Positions 7,957 through 15,534 of a stretch of 23,865 nucleotides of DNA are shown piece after piece. The stretch's first letter is position 1, and every line of letters begins with the position of its first letter. The DNA is from JBDTCO01 sp039923495 (GTDB lineage Bacteria > Myxococcota_A > Polyangia > Palsa-1104), in assembly GCA_039923495.1 (NCBI GenBank), contig JBDTCO010000195.1, positions 1-23,865 of the forward strand, read 5' to 3'. Below the pieces are notes generated by a model that saw only the letters and a list, made by a program, of their open reading frames with translations, was not told where the DNA came from and searched no databases. The translations under genes and the position numbers were made by a program.

Positions 7957-8766
7957 CTAGCGGGCCTCGAACGAGTACGTCGCTGCCTTGGTCCGGTCCG
8001 CGATCGTGTGGCCCACGATCTCCTTCGGGTCGATGCGGTAGAGCATGAACGACTCGGTGTCCGCTGCGGGGAAGGGCACCTTGACGACGTGCCCGTCCGG
8101 GTGGTCGAGGACGAGCCACTGCCGGTCCTGGTTGCGCGGCAGCACCGACCCCTTCTTGCCCATGTGGAACATGTCGATGGCGGGCACGCGGAGCTGGTAG
8201 ACGTGGATTTGCTTGCCGTCGGTGGCGAACGGCGCGGTGGCGGCGATGGCGACGTCGCGATCGGCGGCGACGGAGAGCAGCGGATCCGTCATGCCGCCCC
8301 AGCCCGTCAGGCGGTTCGAGATGGACCGCGCCACCGGGAGCCCGAAGCCATCGTCGCCACGCTCGTGCGTCGGAGTCATGCCGTCGAAGGTGGGCTTCGG
8401 CCAGATGATCCCGAGGTCCATGTCGTGCTGCGACAGGGCGGACTCGATGCCACGTACCTTGATGCGAGCGGCTCCTGCGGCGTCGAGGGCGAGCGCGCGA
8501 TAGACCGTGCGCGTGCCGAGCGAACGCGAGAATGCGGCGAGCGCATCCTCGGGCTTCGCGTTGCGCAGGCCATGCTGGTCGAGGAAGCGCTTGAACTCGG
8601 ACATGCGCGTGACGAGGCCGGGGTGATACGCGAGGCGATCGAAGCCCGGGCCGAAGCTGCGTAGACGGGCGAGCACGCGCGGTGCGGCTTCGCCGTAGAG
8701 GTGCGTGGCGGTCGCCTCCGGCGTGTCCTTAGCGAGGTGCTTGACGAACGCCGCGGGATCATGCAA
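7957..8766 (-). CDS. Uncharacterised protein with ADP-ribosyltransferase-like R-S-E pattern
   Basis: 269 aa from a TTG (8766), the only usable start close to the beginning of the conserved-looking sequence; it lies 11 nt after the MFS stop, so it is the last gene of the operon. No signal peptide or membrane helix. Three elements in order resemble the R-S-E class of ADP-ribosyltransferases: RTVYRALALD (Arg 90), MTDPLLSVAADRDVAIAAT (Ser 165) and ADTESFMLYRIDPKEIVG (Glu 238), with the strand IHVYQLRVP between the last two as in that fold. The preceding 80 residues are helical (YHPGLVTRMSEFKRFLDQHG). This is pattern recognition, not a database match; it could be an unrelated alpha/beta protein. 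Start is uncertain because no ribosome site is seen. Confidence 0.65.
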   Translation of the reverse strand: MHDPAAFVKHLAKDTPEATATHLYGEAAPRVLARLRSFGPGFDRLAYHPGLVTRMSEFKRFLDQHGLRNAKPEDALAAFSRSLGTRTVYRALALDAAGAARIKVRGIESALSQHDMDLGIIWPKPTFDGMTPTHERGDDGFGLPVARSISNRLTGWGGMTDPLLSVAADRDVAIAATAPFATDGKQIHVYQLRVPAIDMFHMGKKGSVLPRNQDRQWLVLDHPDGHVVKVPFPAADTESFMLYRIDPKEIVGHTIADRTKAATYSFEAR

Positions 8767-8777
8767 CGGCGCGGTGG

Positions 8778-9959
8778 CTAGCGAGGTTGAGGCGTGGGGT
8801 CGCGCGACCCCGGCTGCTGCAGCACCGACATCGCGAGCAGGGACGCGGCCGCGAGCACGATCGCGCCGAGCACGTAGGGACCGCCGAGGCCCCACGCGAG
8901 CGCCGCAGTGCCGATGAGCGGCCCCGTGATGCGAGCGAGCGCGCTGGCCGACTGCGCGACGCCGAGCACGCCGCCTTGCACGTCACGCCCCGCGAGGCGC
9001 GAGACGAGCGACTGCAACGCGGGGGCGTTCAGCGCGTTGCCCACCGAGACGAACGCGAGGGTGAGGAGGAGCAGCACGAGCGTGTGGACGAACACCATGC
9101 CCGCCATGCCCGCGGCCATGAGCGCGGTGCCGACGATGACGAGCGCCTTCTCGCCGTAGCGCGGCACGAGCCTGCGCACGAGCCCGCCCTGCACGACGAT
9201 GATGAACACGCCGATGTACGTGAACAAGAGCGCGATGGCGCGGCGGTCGTAGTGGAAGCGGCGATCGAGGTAGAGCGAGAACGTGGCCTCGAGGTTCGAG
9301 AAGCCGAAGGTGACGACGAAAAAGAGCCCGATGGTGCCGAGGAGGTGCGGCGTGCCGAGCGTGGTGCGCAGCCCGGCTACGCTCAGCGAACGCGCGTGGG
9401 TGCGCTCGCCGGCGGGTCGCGCCTCGGTGAGCAGGAAGAACGCGAGGACGAAGTTGAGCGCCGCGAGGCCGGCCGCGACGAAGAACGGCAGGGCGCCCGA
9501 CTTCGGGCCGAGCAGGCCTCCGAGCGCGGGGCCGAACACGAAGCCCATGCCGAGCGCGGCACCGAGGAGGCCCATGCCGCTGGCGCGATCTTTCTCGGAG
9601 GTGGCGTCGGCGACGTAGGCCTGCGCGGCCGAGATGTTCGCGCCGCACACCCCGGCGAGCCCGCGCGCAACGACGAGCCACACGAACGACGGCGCGAGCG
9701 CGTAGCCGAGCTGCGAGAGGCACGATCCAGCGATGCTGACGAGCAGCACGGGCCGTCGCCCCGCGCGATCGGAGAGGCGTCCCCACAGCGGCGCGAAGAA
9801 CAGCTGCATGAACGAATAGACCGCGAGCAGGAGGCCGATCTGATGATCGCTCGCGTGCATCTTCTCGGCGTAGAGCGGGAGGATGGGGATGACGAGCCCG
9901 AAGCCGAGCAGGTCGAGGAACACCGTGAAGACGACGACGCCGAGCTTGCGGTCGAGCAT
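8778..9959 (-). CDS. MFS transporter, drug/H+ antiporter type (TetA-like DHA1)
   Basis: 393 aa with twelve hydrophobic segments. The first helix carries FLDLLGFGLVIPILPLYAEK and the loop between helices 2 and 3 has GRLSDRAGRRPVLL, the MFS motif A; both are typical of the DHA1 tetracycline and multidrug efflux branch. The region GAALGMGFVFGPALGGLLG matches motif C of antiporters. ATG 9959 is three bases after the kinase stop (9963-9965), so it is the middle gene of a kinase-MFS-ART-like operon. Substrate cannot be told from sequence; the antiporter motif supports efflux. Confidence 0.93.
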   Translation of the reverse strand: MLDRKLGVVVFTVFLDLLGFGLVIPILPLYAEKMHASDHQIGLLLAVYSFMQLFFAPLWGRLSDRAGRRPVLLVSIAGSCLSQLGYALAPSFVWLVVARGLAGVCGANISAAQAYVADATSEKDRASGMGLLGAALGMGFVFGPALGGLLGPKSGALPFFVAAGLAALNFVLAFFLLTEARPAGERTHARSLSVAGLRTTLGTPHLLGTIGLFFVVTFGFSNLEATFSLYLDRRFHYDRRAIALLFTYIGVFIIVVQGGLVRRLVPRYGEKALVIVGTALMAAGMAGMVFVHTLVLLLLTLAFVSVGNALNAPALQSLVSRLAGRDVQGGVLGVAQSASALARITGPLIGTAALAWGLGGPYVLGAIVLAAASLLAMSVLQQPGSRDPTPQPR

Positions 9960-9962
9960 GGG

Positions 9963-11270
9963 TCAGTCGTTGCGATCGACGATCGCGCGCAGCCCGATGC
10001 TGCTCGCGGAGGTGCTGCCGGCGTTGCTCTCCGTCTGCTCCGGCTTGCGTGGGAACACGTGCACGGACGCGTGCATGCCGGTGACGCGGCCTCCGCGCTC
10101 CTCGACCGACAGCCACAGGTAGCGACGCTCCGAGGGACTGCAGGCCAGCTCGCGCAGCACGGGCGCACGCTTCTCGAGCGCGCGCGCGAACGCGGCGGCG
10201 ACGAGCGGCTGATCCTGGCAGATCGACAGGTCGTCGAAGCTGCGGATCACCGCGCTCGGGCGGAGCGCCGCGAGCTCGAGGAAGCGCTGGTTCGCGTAGC
10301 GGAGCGTGCCATCGACCTCGAACATCGCGATGGGCAGCGGGCTTTGCATGAGCTGCACCGGGAGCTGCGTGGTAACGGCGCCGGCGGCGATGGGCGCGGT
10401 GCGCGAGCGCATCGCCGTCATGTTCATGAACGTGCGCAGCTCGAACTGGAACGCCTCCACGGTCGGATGACGCAGCGCCGGATCGCTCGACAGCGCGCGC
10501 ATGATGAGCGCCTCGAGGCGGCTGTCGAGCGGCTCGCCTCCGCCCCGGGCCGACGGGGGCTGCGGCGGTGGACCGTCGAGCTGCTGCTCGATCACCTCGA
10601 GCATCGAGCCGACGAAGGGTCGAACACCGGCGATGAGCTCGTAGAAGATGACGCCGAGTGCGTACACATCGCAGCGCGCTGTGGGCGGAAAGCCGCGCAG
10701 ACGCTCGGGTGCCACGTACGGAGGCGTGCCGCCGTGTCCCGGCTGCGTGTCGTCGTTGCGGAACGAGAGACCGAAGTCGAGCAGCTTGGCGAGGTGCACG
10801 CGGCGGTTGTCGCCCGAGACGCGGACCAGGAAGATGTTCTCGGGCTTGAGATCGCAGTGCACGACGCCGCGGCCGTGCGCGTACCGGACCGCGCTGGCGA
10901 TCTGATCGAGCACGTCGCACACGATGCGCGTGGGCAGCGGGCGCTCTTCCATGCGATCGCGGAGCGACGCGCCCTCGAGCAGCTCCATGACGAGGAAGTA
11001 GCCGCGGGCCTCGTCGATCCCGAAGTCGGTGACCGATACGATGTTGGGGTGGCTGAGCGAGCTCGACAGCCGCGCCTCGCGGAAGAAGTGCTCGCGCGAC
11101 GCCTGGTCCTCGTGCGGACCGATCGGCAGCAGCTTCACGGCGAACGTACGATCGAGGTCGAGGTGACGCGCTCGCCACACCTCGCCCATGCCGCCCTGCT
11201 TGAGCCGCTCCTCGAGCCGATAGCGACCGTCGAGCAGCTGGCCGGGTGGAGGCGTCGGTTCCGCGGCCAT
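9963..11270 (-). CDS. Hanks-type Ser/Thr protein kinase with C-terminal PAS-like domain
   Basis: 435 aa, soluble. Kinase domain residues 15-290: glycine loop LKQGGMGEV, ATP-binding Lys 46 (FAVK), helix C Glu 65 (FFREARLSS), catalytic loop VVHCDLKPEN (Asp 140, Lys 142, Asn 145), DFG 165-167, APE 187-189. The usual Arg before the catalytic Asp is Cys (HCD rather than HRD), so it is a non-RD kinase that may not need activation-loop phosphorylation. Residues about 300-400 look like a PAS domain (SPLPIAMFEVDGTLRYANQR), a sensory module. No transmembrane helix, so the signal is probably cytoplasmic. It heads an operon with the MFS and ART-like genes and is divergent from the exonuclease-like gene by about 100 nt. 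Confidence 0.93.
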   Translation of the reverse strand: MAAEPTPPPGQLLDGRYRLEERLKQGGMGEVWRARHLDLDRTFAVKLLPIGPHEDQASREHFFREARLSSSLSHPNIVSVTDFGIDEARGYFLVMELLEGASLRDRMEERPLPTRIVCDVLDQIASAVRYAHGRGVVHCDLKPENIFLVRVSGDNRRVHLAKLLDFGLSFRNDDTQPGHGGTPPYVAPERLRGFPPTARCDVYALGVIFYELIAGVRPFVGSMLEVIEQQLDGPPPQPPSARGGGEPLDSRLEALIMRALSSDPALRHPTVEAFQFELRTFMNMTAMRSRTAPIAAGAVTTQLPVQLMQSPLPIAMFEVDGTLRYANQRFLELAALRPSAVIRSFDDLSICQDQPLVAAAFARALEKRAPVLRELACSPSERRYLWLSVEERGGRVTGMHASVHVFPRKPEQTESNAGSTSASSIGLRAIVDRND

Positions 11271-11373
11271 GGTCGCTCAGAGTACCGCGCCTTCCGGCTG
11301 CGAGGAAGCGCGCTTGACCCCGGGACGTCGAGCCGATATTCGGCGTGGGGTGAAAGGTCCGACCCTGGGGTTC

Positions 11374-12228
11374 ATGTGCGCCGGTGCTGCGGCGACGCAC
11401 TTGCGGGGGACCGCGATCTGGTGCGACGCCGCCCGCGCGGGCGCCGTGTCGTTCGTCTCGCGAGCGGACGTGCCGCTCGGGCGCGGCAGGGCAGAGCGCG
11501 TCGTCGCCACCGAGGAGACCGCGGGGCTGTGTCGCCGCCTCGGGCGCGCGTTCGCCGATCCGCTGCTGCCTCGCTTCGGTCGGCCGTTCGCGATCGGACG
11601 CCTGCGGCTCGAGCTCCTGCCGTCGGGGAGAAGCGCGGGCGCGGCCCAGCTGCACGTCGAGCTGGGCTCGTGGCGCGGCGTCTACGCGGGCTCGGTGTGG
11701 CCACGCGCAGGCCTCGGCGCGTTGCCGCTGCAGGTGCGCCCTTGCGATGAGCTGGTCCTCGATGGCCCGAGCGTCGGAGTCGCCGACAGCGCGGAGACGA
11801 TCGCCGTGCGCCTCGACGCGGCGGCGCAGCAGAGGCTGTCGGTGGAGACGGACGACCTCGCGGTGCTCGAGCACCTGAAGGGACGTGTCCACGCCGGGCC
11901 CGCGCTTCGCCGGCTCGAGCCGCGTCGCAAGGCCACGCGCGTCGGAGCGCTGCAGGTCGTCGCGGGCCTCCGCGATCGAGAGGACGAGAGCTGTCTCGCG
12001 CTCGGGGACGCTGCGACGCTCGAAGAGCTCGTGTGCTACGCGCGTGACACCGGTGCGCGCCGGGTCTGGGTGCGAGCGTCGCGCGAGGGCGCAGGCACGC
12101 GCGTGGGCGTCGAGTCCCTCGTCGCCGCCTTGCGCGAGGACGGCATCGACGCGATGCCGTTCGGCCCGCCCGAGCAGCTCTCGCTCTTTGCGGGACGGCG
12201 GTCTAAGATTCCGCGCAATGACGCGTAA
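11374..12228 (+). CDS. Metallo-beta-lactamase-fold exonuclease homologue lacking the metal ligands
   Basis: 284 aa. The layout follows COG1236/YSH1-like exonucleases: SFVS-RADVPL (residues 26-35) sits where FVS-HAHSDH is expected; RVVATEETAGLCRRLG follows; LLPSGRSAGAAQLHVE (81-96) replaces LLPAGHxxGSAQ; GVYAGS replaces the YTGD strand; PCDELVLDGP matches the strand ending in the next acidic ligand; the end (DTGARRVWVRASREG, then LREDGIDAMPF) matches the C-terminal helix-strand of that family, where a His is normal. Thus the HxHxDH, the PAGH His and the TGD Asp all appear changed, so catalysis is unlikely. ATG 11374 (GGGG seven bases upstream) aligns with the usual N-terminus; longer frames reach 11269. 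The last 11 bases overlap the MCP gene. Family placement is my alignment by eye. Confidence 0.75.
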   Translation: MCAGAAATHLRGTAIWCDAARAGAVSFVSRADVPLGRGRAERVVATEETAGLCRRLGRAFADPLLPRFGRPFAIGRLRLELLPSGRSAGAAQLHVELGSWRGVYAGSVWPRAGLGALPLQVRPCDELVLDGPSVGVADSAETIAVRLDAAAQQRLSVETDDLAVLEHLKGRVHAGPALRRLEPRRKATRVGALQVVAGLRDREDESCLALGDAATLEELVCYARDTGARRVWVRASREGAGTRVGVESLVAALREDGIDAMPFGPPEQLSLFAGRRSKIPRNDA

Positions 12229-13672
12229 CCAACTCTGGTTCGCAGCGAGCGTGGGGCCCGTCGCCGGGATCGTCGTGGCGTTGCTCGCGTTCCCTGCCAC
12301 GCGTGGCATGTTGCCCGCGCTGCTGCTCGTCGCCATCTCCGCGGCCGTGCCCACGCTCGTGGCGGCGCTGCGCCTGGTCGACGTGGTCGACGAGAAGCTT
12401 GAGCAGGATGCGGCGCGCGCCGAGGCGCTCAAGGCGCGCGGTGGGTTCGTCGAGGAGGCGCGCGGCTCGTTCGAGCGCCAGACCACCTCCATCGAGGAGA
12501 CCTCGTCGTCGATGCACCAGATGTCGGCGTCGCTCCGGCACATCGCGCAGTCCGTCGAGACGCTCGCTGCGTCCGCCGAGGAGTCGTCGTCGTCCATCCT
12601 CGAGATGTCCGCCGCCAACGACGAGGTCGCCGAGAACATGAGCAACCTGGCCGGCGCGGTACAGGAGTCCGCCACGTCGATCGAGGAGATGACGTTTTCG
12701 ATCCGCGAGGTCGCGAAGAACGTCGAGGCGCTCTCCACCACGACGGAGGAGACGTCCGCAGCGATGAGCGAGATGGACATGTCGATCCGTCAGGTCGAGA
12801 ACAACGCCAACGAGACGTCGCGGCTGTCCGAGGAGGTGTCGCGCGCGGCAGCAACGGGCGCGCAGTCCATCGGGCAGACCATCGACGGCATCAAGAAGAT
12901 CAAGGACTCGTCGGAGCAGACGGTCAGCATCATCACGAGCCTCGGCGGCAAGATCGGGGAGATCGGTCGCATCCTCGAGGTCATCGACGAGGTCGCCGAG
13001 CAGACCAACCTCCTCGCGCTCAACGCGGCCATCATCGCTGCCCAGGCTGGCGAGCACGGCAAGGGCTTCGCCGTCGTCGCCGACGAGATCAAGGACCTCG
13101 CCGAGCGCTCGGCCAGCTCCACGAAGGAGATCGCCGCCCTCATCAAGAGCGTGCAGAAGGAGTCGGCGAACGCGATCGGCGCCGTCGAGCGCGGCGCGCG
13201 GTCGGTCGACGACGGCGTCAAGGTGTCGCATCAGGCCGAAGAGGCGCTGCGCCGCATCCTCGACTCCACCGAGCGCTCCACGCAGATGGTCCGCGAGATC
13301 GCGCGCGCCACCGTCGAGCAGGCACGCGGCTCGAAGCAGGTCACCGACGCCATCCAGTCCATCGCCGACCGCACGCAGGAGATCGCGCGCGCCACGAGCG
13401 AGCAGGCCAAGGGCTCCGAGCAGATCATCCGCTCCGCCGAGCGCATGCGCATCATCACCAAGCAGGTGGAGCGCTCCTCGCAGGAGCAGAACCGCGGCGG
13501 CAAGCAGATCTCGAAGGCAGTCGAGTCCATCTCCGAGATGGTCGCGCAGCTCAACGTCGCGCAGCGCGAGCAGGCCAAGGGCGCCGAGCGGCTGCTCTCG
13601 TCCGTCGAGCGCCTCCGCGACCTGTCCCTCGGGCAGGTCGATCGTTTCGAACGCCTCGCGCGAGACAGGTAA
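12218..13672 (+). CDS. Methyl-accepting chemotaxis-like protein without a sensor domain
   Basis: 484 aa. Two hydrophobic segments near the N-terminus (about 7-27 and 30-52) are separated by only a few residues, so there is no periplasmic ligand domain and no clear HAMP. A coiled coil with repeated SIEE(T/M) heptads leads to the signalling tip at about 255-300: DEVAEQTNLLALNAA, then IIAAQAGEHGKGFAVVADEI, then LAERS. The tip reads AAIIAAQAGEHG where enterobacterial receptors have AAIEAARAGEQG. Glu/Gln-rich adaptation-like sites are present on both sides. The ATG is inside the end of the exonuclease-like gene, which suggests coupling. No che or frz genes are in the window, so the kinase it controls is elsewhere. 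It may sense membrane or cytoplasmic state. Confidence 0.92.
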   Translation: MTRNQLWFAASVGPVAGIVVALLAFPATRGMLPALLLVAISAAVPTLVAALRLVDVVDEKLEQDAARAEALKARGGFVEEARGSFERQTTSIEETSSSMHQMSASLRHIAQSVETLAASAEESSSSILEMSAANDEVAENMSNLAGAVQESATSIEEMTFSIREVAKNVEALSTTTEETSAAMSEMDMSIRQVENNANETSRLSEEVSRAAATGAQSIGQTIDGIKKIKDSSEQTVSIITSLGGKIGEIGRILEVIDEVAEQTNLLALNAAIIAAQAGEHGKGFAVVADEIKDLAERSASSTKEIAALIKSVQKESANAIGAVERGARSVDDGVKVSHQAEEALRRILDSTERSTQMVREIARATVEQARGSKQVTDAIQSIADRTQEIARATSEQAKGSEQIIRSAERMRIITKQVERSSQEQNRGGKQISKAVESISEMVAQLNVAQREQAKGAERLLSSVERLRDLSLGQVDRFERLARDR

Positions 13673-13692
13673 GGGCGAGGCGCGCCTTGCCC
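13673..13692. terminator. GC-rich hairpin directly after the MCP stop
   Basis: GGGCGAGG (13673-13680) pairs with CCTTGCCC (13685-13692), with one G-T wobble, around a CGCG loop. It starts immediately after the TAA. No T-run follows, so Rho-independent termination is uncertain; it may separate the MCP unit from tatB. Confidence 0.4.
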
Positions 13693-13723
13693 GTCGGAGA
13701 CGCGCGTCGTATGATCGCGTGAG

Positions 13724-14101
13724 ATGTTCGGTCTAGGCCCCACGGAGCTCATTGTCATCTTGGTCCTCGGCCTCGTGCTGCTCGGACCCAAGAAGCTGCC
13801 CGATGTCGCGAGCGGGCTCGGCAAGGCGATCCGACAGTTCCGCAAGGCGACGCGAGACCTCACCGATCAGCTCGACATCGACGACGACGTGAAGCAGCCC
13901 TTCCGCGAGCTCAAGGCCGCGCTGCGCGACGAGCCGCCGCCGTACGTCTCGCCTGCGCCGTACATCGCGCCGCCTGCGCCGATCCAGGGCGCCGTCGTAT
14001 CCGCGCCCGTGCCGTCGATGACCGAGCCGGAGTTGCCGAGGCCGGAAGCCGGGCCCGCCGTCGCCGTCTCGGTCGACGCACCGAAGCCCAAGGTCGGATA
14101 G
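13724..14101 (+). CDS. tatB: Twin-arginine translocase subunit TatB-like (TatA/B family)
   Basis: 125 aa. A single N-terminal helix MFGLGPTELIVILVLGLVLL then GPKKLPDVASGLGKAIRQFR, followed by an amphipathic helix and a long Pro/Ala/Val-rich tail (about residues 65-125, PPYVSPAPYIAPPAP). Glu 8 and the Gly-Pro before the amphipathic helix are TatB-like; TatA proteins usually have a polar residue other than Glu and FG without Pro. It acts with TatC in recognising twin-arginine signal peptides of folded proteins at the inner membrane. The tatC start follows by seven bases. No tatA is seen next to it, so tatA must be elsewhere or this protein serves both roles. Confidence 0.9.
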   Translation: MFGLGPTELIVILVLGLVLLGPKKLPDVASGLGKAIRQFRKATRDLTDQLDIDDDVKQPFRELKAALRDEPPPYVSPAPYIAPPAPIQGAVVSAPVPSMTEPELPRPEAGPAVAVSVDAPKPKVG

Positions 14102-14108
14102 TTCTCGG

Positions 14109-15023
14109 GTGGCCGACGCCGCAGCAGAGGAGCCTTCGTCAGACGCAAGTTCGGAGGCAAGCCACGAGGGCGCCCGCATGGGCTTTCTCGAGCACCTCGA
14201 CGACCTGCGCACGTGCCTGCGCAACGCGTGCCTCGCGCTCGTCGGTGGCACGCTCGTCTCGTACCTGTTTCGCGGGTACCTCTTCGCGATGCTCGCGCGC
14301 CCGCTGATCGAGGCGTGGCTCGTCGCCGAGAAGGACTCCGGCATCGGCAAGCCCGAGATGGTGTTCACCTCGCCGCTCGAGGCCTTCATGGTCCTGTTCA
14401 AGCTCGCGATGCTCGCCGGCGTGTTCCTCGCGTCGCCGTTCGTGTTCCGCGAGCTGTGGCGCTTCATCTCGCCGGGACTCTACGAGCGGGAGCGACGCTG
14501 GGGTCTCGGTTTCATCATCGCGTCGGTGTTGCTGTTCTTCGGCGGCGCGATGTTCGCGTATATGTACGTGCTGCCCGCCAGCTACAAGTACTTCCTCGGC
14601 TACGCGGGCGAGAGCATGTCGATGATCAAGGGCGTGCTCGGTCAGCACGTCGATATCAAGCTCTCCGAGGCGTTCACCATCCGCCCGATGATCACGATGG
14701 ACGAGTACTTCGGCCTCACGTCGATGCTGCTGCTCGTCTTCGGTCTGGTGTTCGAGCTGCCGCTCCTGCTCTCCATCCTCGCCGTGCTCGGCATCGTCTC
14801 CGCCGGCACGCTGTGGCGCTTCAACCGCTACGCCATCCTCCTGTTCGCCATCGCCGGCGCGGTGCTGACGCCGGGTGATCTCGTCGTCGGACAGCTCGCG
14901 ATGACCGTGTCCCTGACGGTGCTCTACAACATCAGCATCCTCATCGCGCTCTTCGTCGGCAAGCGGCGCGCGCGCGAAGAGGCCGCGCTCGCCGTGGCCT
15001 CGAACGATGGCGCGCCGCCGTAA
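14109..15023 (+). CDS. tatC: Sec-independent protein translocase TatC
   Basis: 304 aa from a GTG seven bases after tatB. Six membrane segments. Conserved TatC features: the N-terminal GFLEHLDDLRTCL, the first periplasmic loop with FTSPLEAFMVLFKLAML, the cytoplasmic ELWRFISPGLYERERR, and the loop LTPGDL. TatC forms the signal-peptide receptor with TatB. The N-terminal extension of about 22 acidic and Ser-rich residues, and an extra segment between helices 3 and 4 (about residues 165-195, GESMSMIKGVLGQHVDIKLS), are longer than in E. coli TatC; an in-frame ATG before GFLEHL could be an alternative start. Confidence 0.95.
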   Translation: MADAAAEEPSSDASSEASHEGARMGFLEHLDDLRTCLRNACLALVGGTLVSYLFRGYLFAMLARPLIEAWLVAEKDSGIGKPEMVFTSPLEAFMVLFKLAMLAGVFLASPFVFRELWRFISPGLYERERRWGLGFIIASVLLFFGGAMFAYMYVLPASYKYFLGYAGESMSMIKGVLGQHVDIKLSEAFTIRPMITMDEYFGLTSMLLLVFGLVFELPLLLSILAVLGIVSAGTLWRFNRYAILLFAIAGAVLTPGDLVVGQLAMTVSLTVLYNISILIALFVGKRRAREEAALAVASNDGAPP

Positions 15024-15026
15024 CAT

Positions 15027-15054
15027 TTGACGCTGGAAATGCGTCACGCATAGG
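15027..15054 (+). promoter_or_regulatory. Possible promoter with overlapping inverted repeat
   Basis: TTGACG (15027-15032) and CATAGG (15049-15054) are 16 bases apart, which would place the start site almost on the ATG at 15064. The -35 box overlaps a perfect inverted repeat TGACGC (15028-15033) / GCGTCA (15041-15046) with a seven-base spacer, which could be an operator. The -10 box is poor, so this is tentative. Confidence 0.3.
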
Positions 15055-15063
15055 CTCCTGGCC

Positions 15064-15528
15064 ATGCGGATCATCCCGGTGCTTGCGCTCTCCTCGTCGC
15101 TGCTGCTCCTGGCGTCGCTCGGCGCCTGTCACGCGAAAAAGGACGCGGCCAACGCTGCGTTCATGGGCTACTCGCTCGCGTACACGCGAGTGATCGCACG
15201 TGCGGCGGCGTTACGCCCCGTCGAGAACCAGGCGCAGGATGCGATCACAGCGCTCGGTGCAGCCGGCGCTTCCGTGCAGGCCGAGCTCGACACGCTGGCG
15301 CTACGCTCGGGCGAGCTCGACGCGCTGATCGGCCAGGCCAACGATCGGGCGAACACGGCGCGCACCAGGCTCGACGCGGAAGGACTGCGTACGGCAGCGG
15401 GAGCGCTCGACGCCGCGAACAAGCAGGCGTCCGCGATCGAGACCAGCCTCACCGCGCTGCGCGTGAAGGTGGCGGCGTTGAAGCCCAACGCAGTCGATGC
15501 CGGCGCGAAAGAGGCCGCGAAGCCGTAG
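15064..15528 (+). CDS. Small alanine-rich lipoprotein with coiled coil
   Basis: 154 aa. Signal peptide MRIIPVLALSSSLLLLASLG ends in the lipobox SLGAC (Cys 22), and HAKKDAANAAF follows. The rest is almost wholly helical, Ala/Leu/Arg-rich with heptad spacing (VQAELDTLALRSGELDALIG, then GALDAANKQASAIETSL), like short envelope coiled-coil lipoproteins of the Lpp type, though longer. No ribosome site is clear. It begins 40 nt after tatC, so it could be read from tatC or from a weak promoter in the gap. Its stop is six bases from the convergent gene's stop. Function unknown. Confidence 0.75.
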   Translation: MRIIPVLALSSSLLLLASLGACHAKKDAANAAFMGYSLAYTRVIARAAALRPVENQAQDAITALGAAGASVQAELDTLALRSGELDALIGQANDRANTARTRLDAEGLRTAAGALDAANKQASAIETSLTALRVKVAALKPNAVDAGAKEAAKP

Positions 15529-15534
15529 CTACAT

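Noticed and set aside
8787..11750. Plus-strand open frame of 987 codons opposite the MFS and kinase genes
   Set aside because: Antisense shadow rich in Arg, Glu and His with no domain; the minus-strand genes carry full family motifs.
8983..12780. Minus-strand open frame of 1265 codons
   Set aside because: It crosses the MFS, kinase, exonuclease-like and MCP genes in another frame and is Arg/Ala-rich without family motifs; a product of high GC at third positions.
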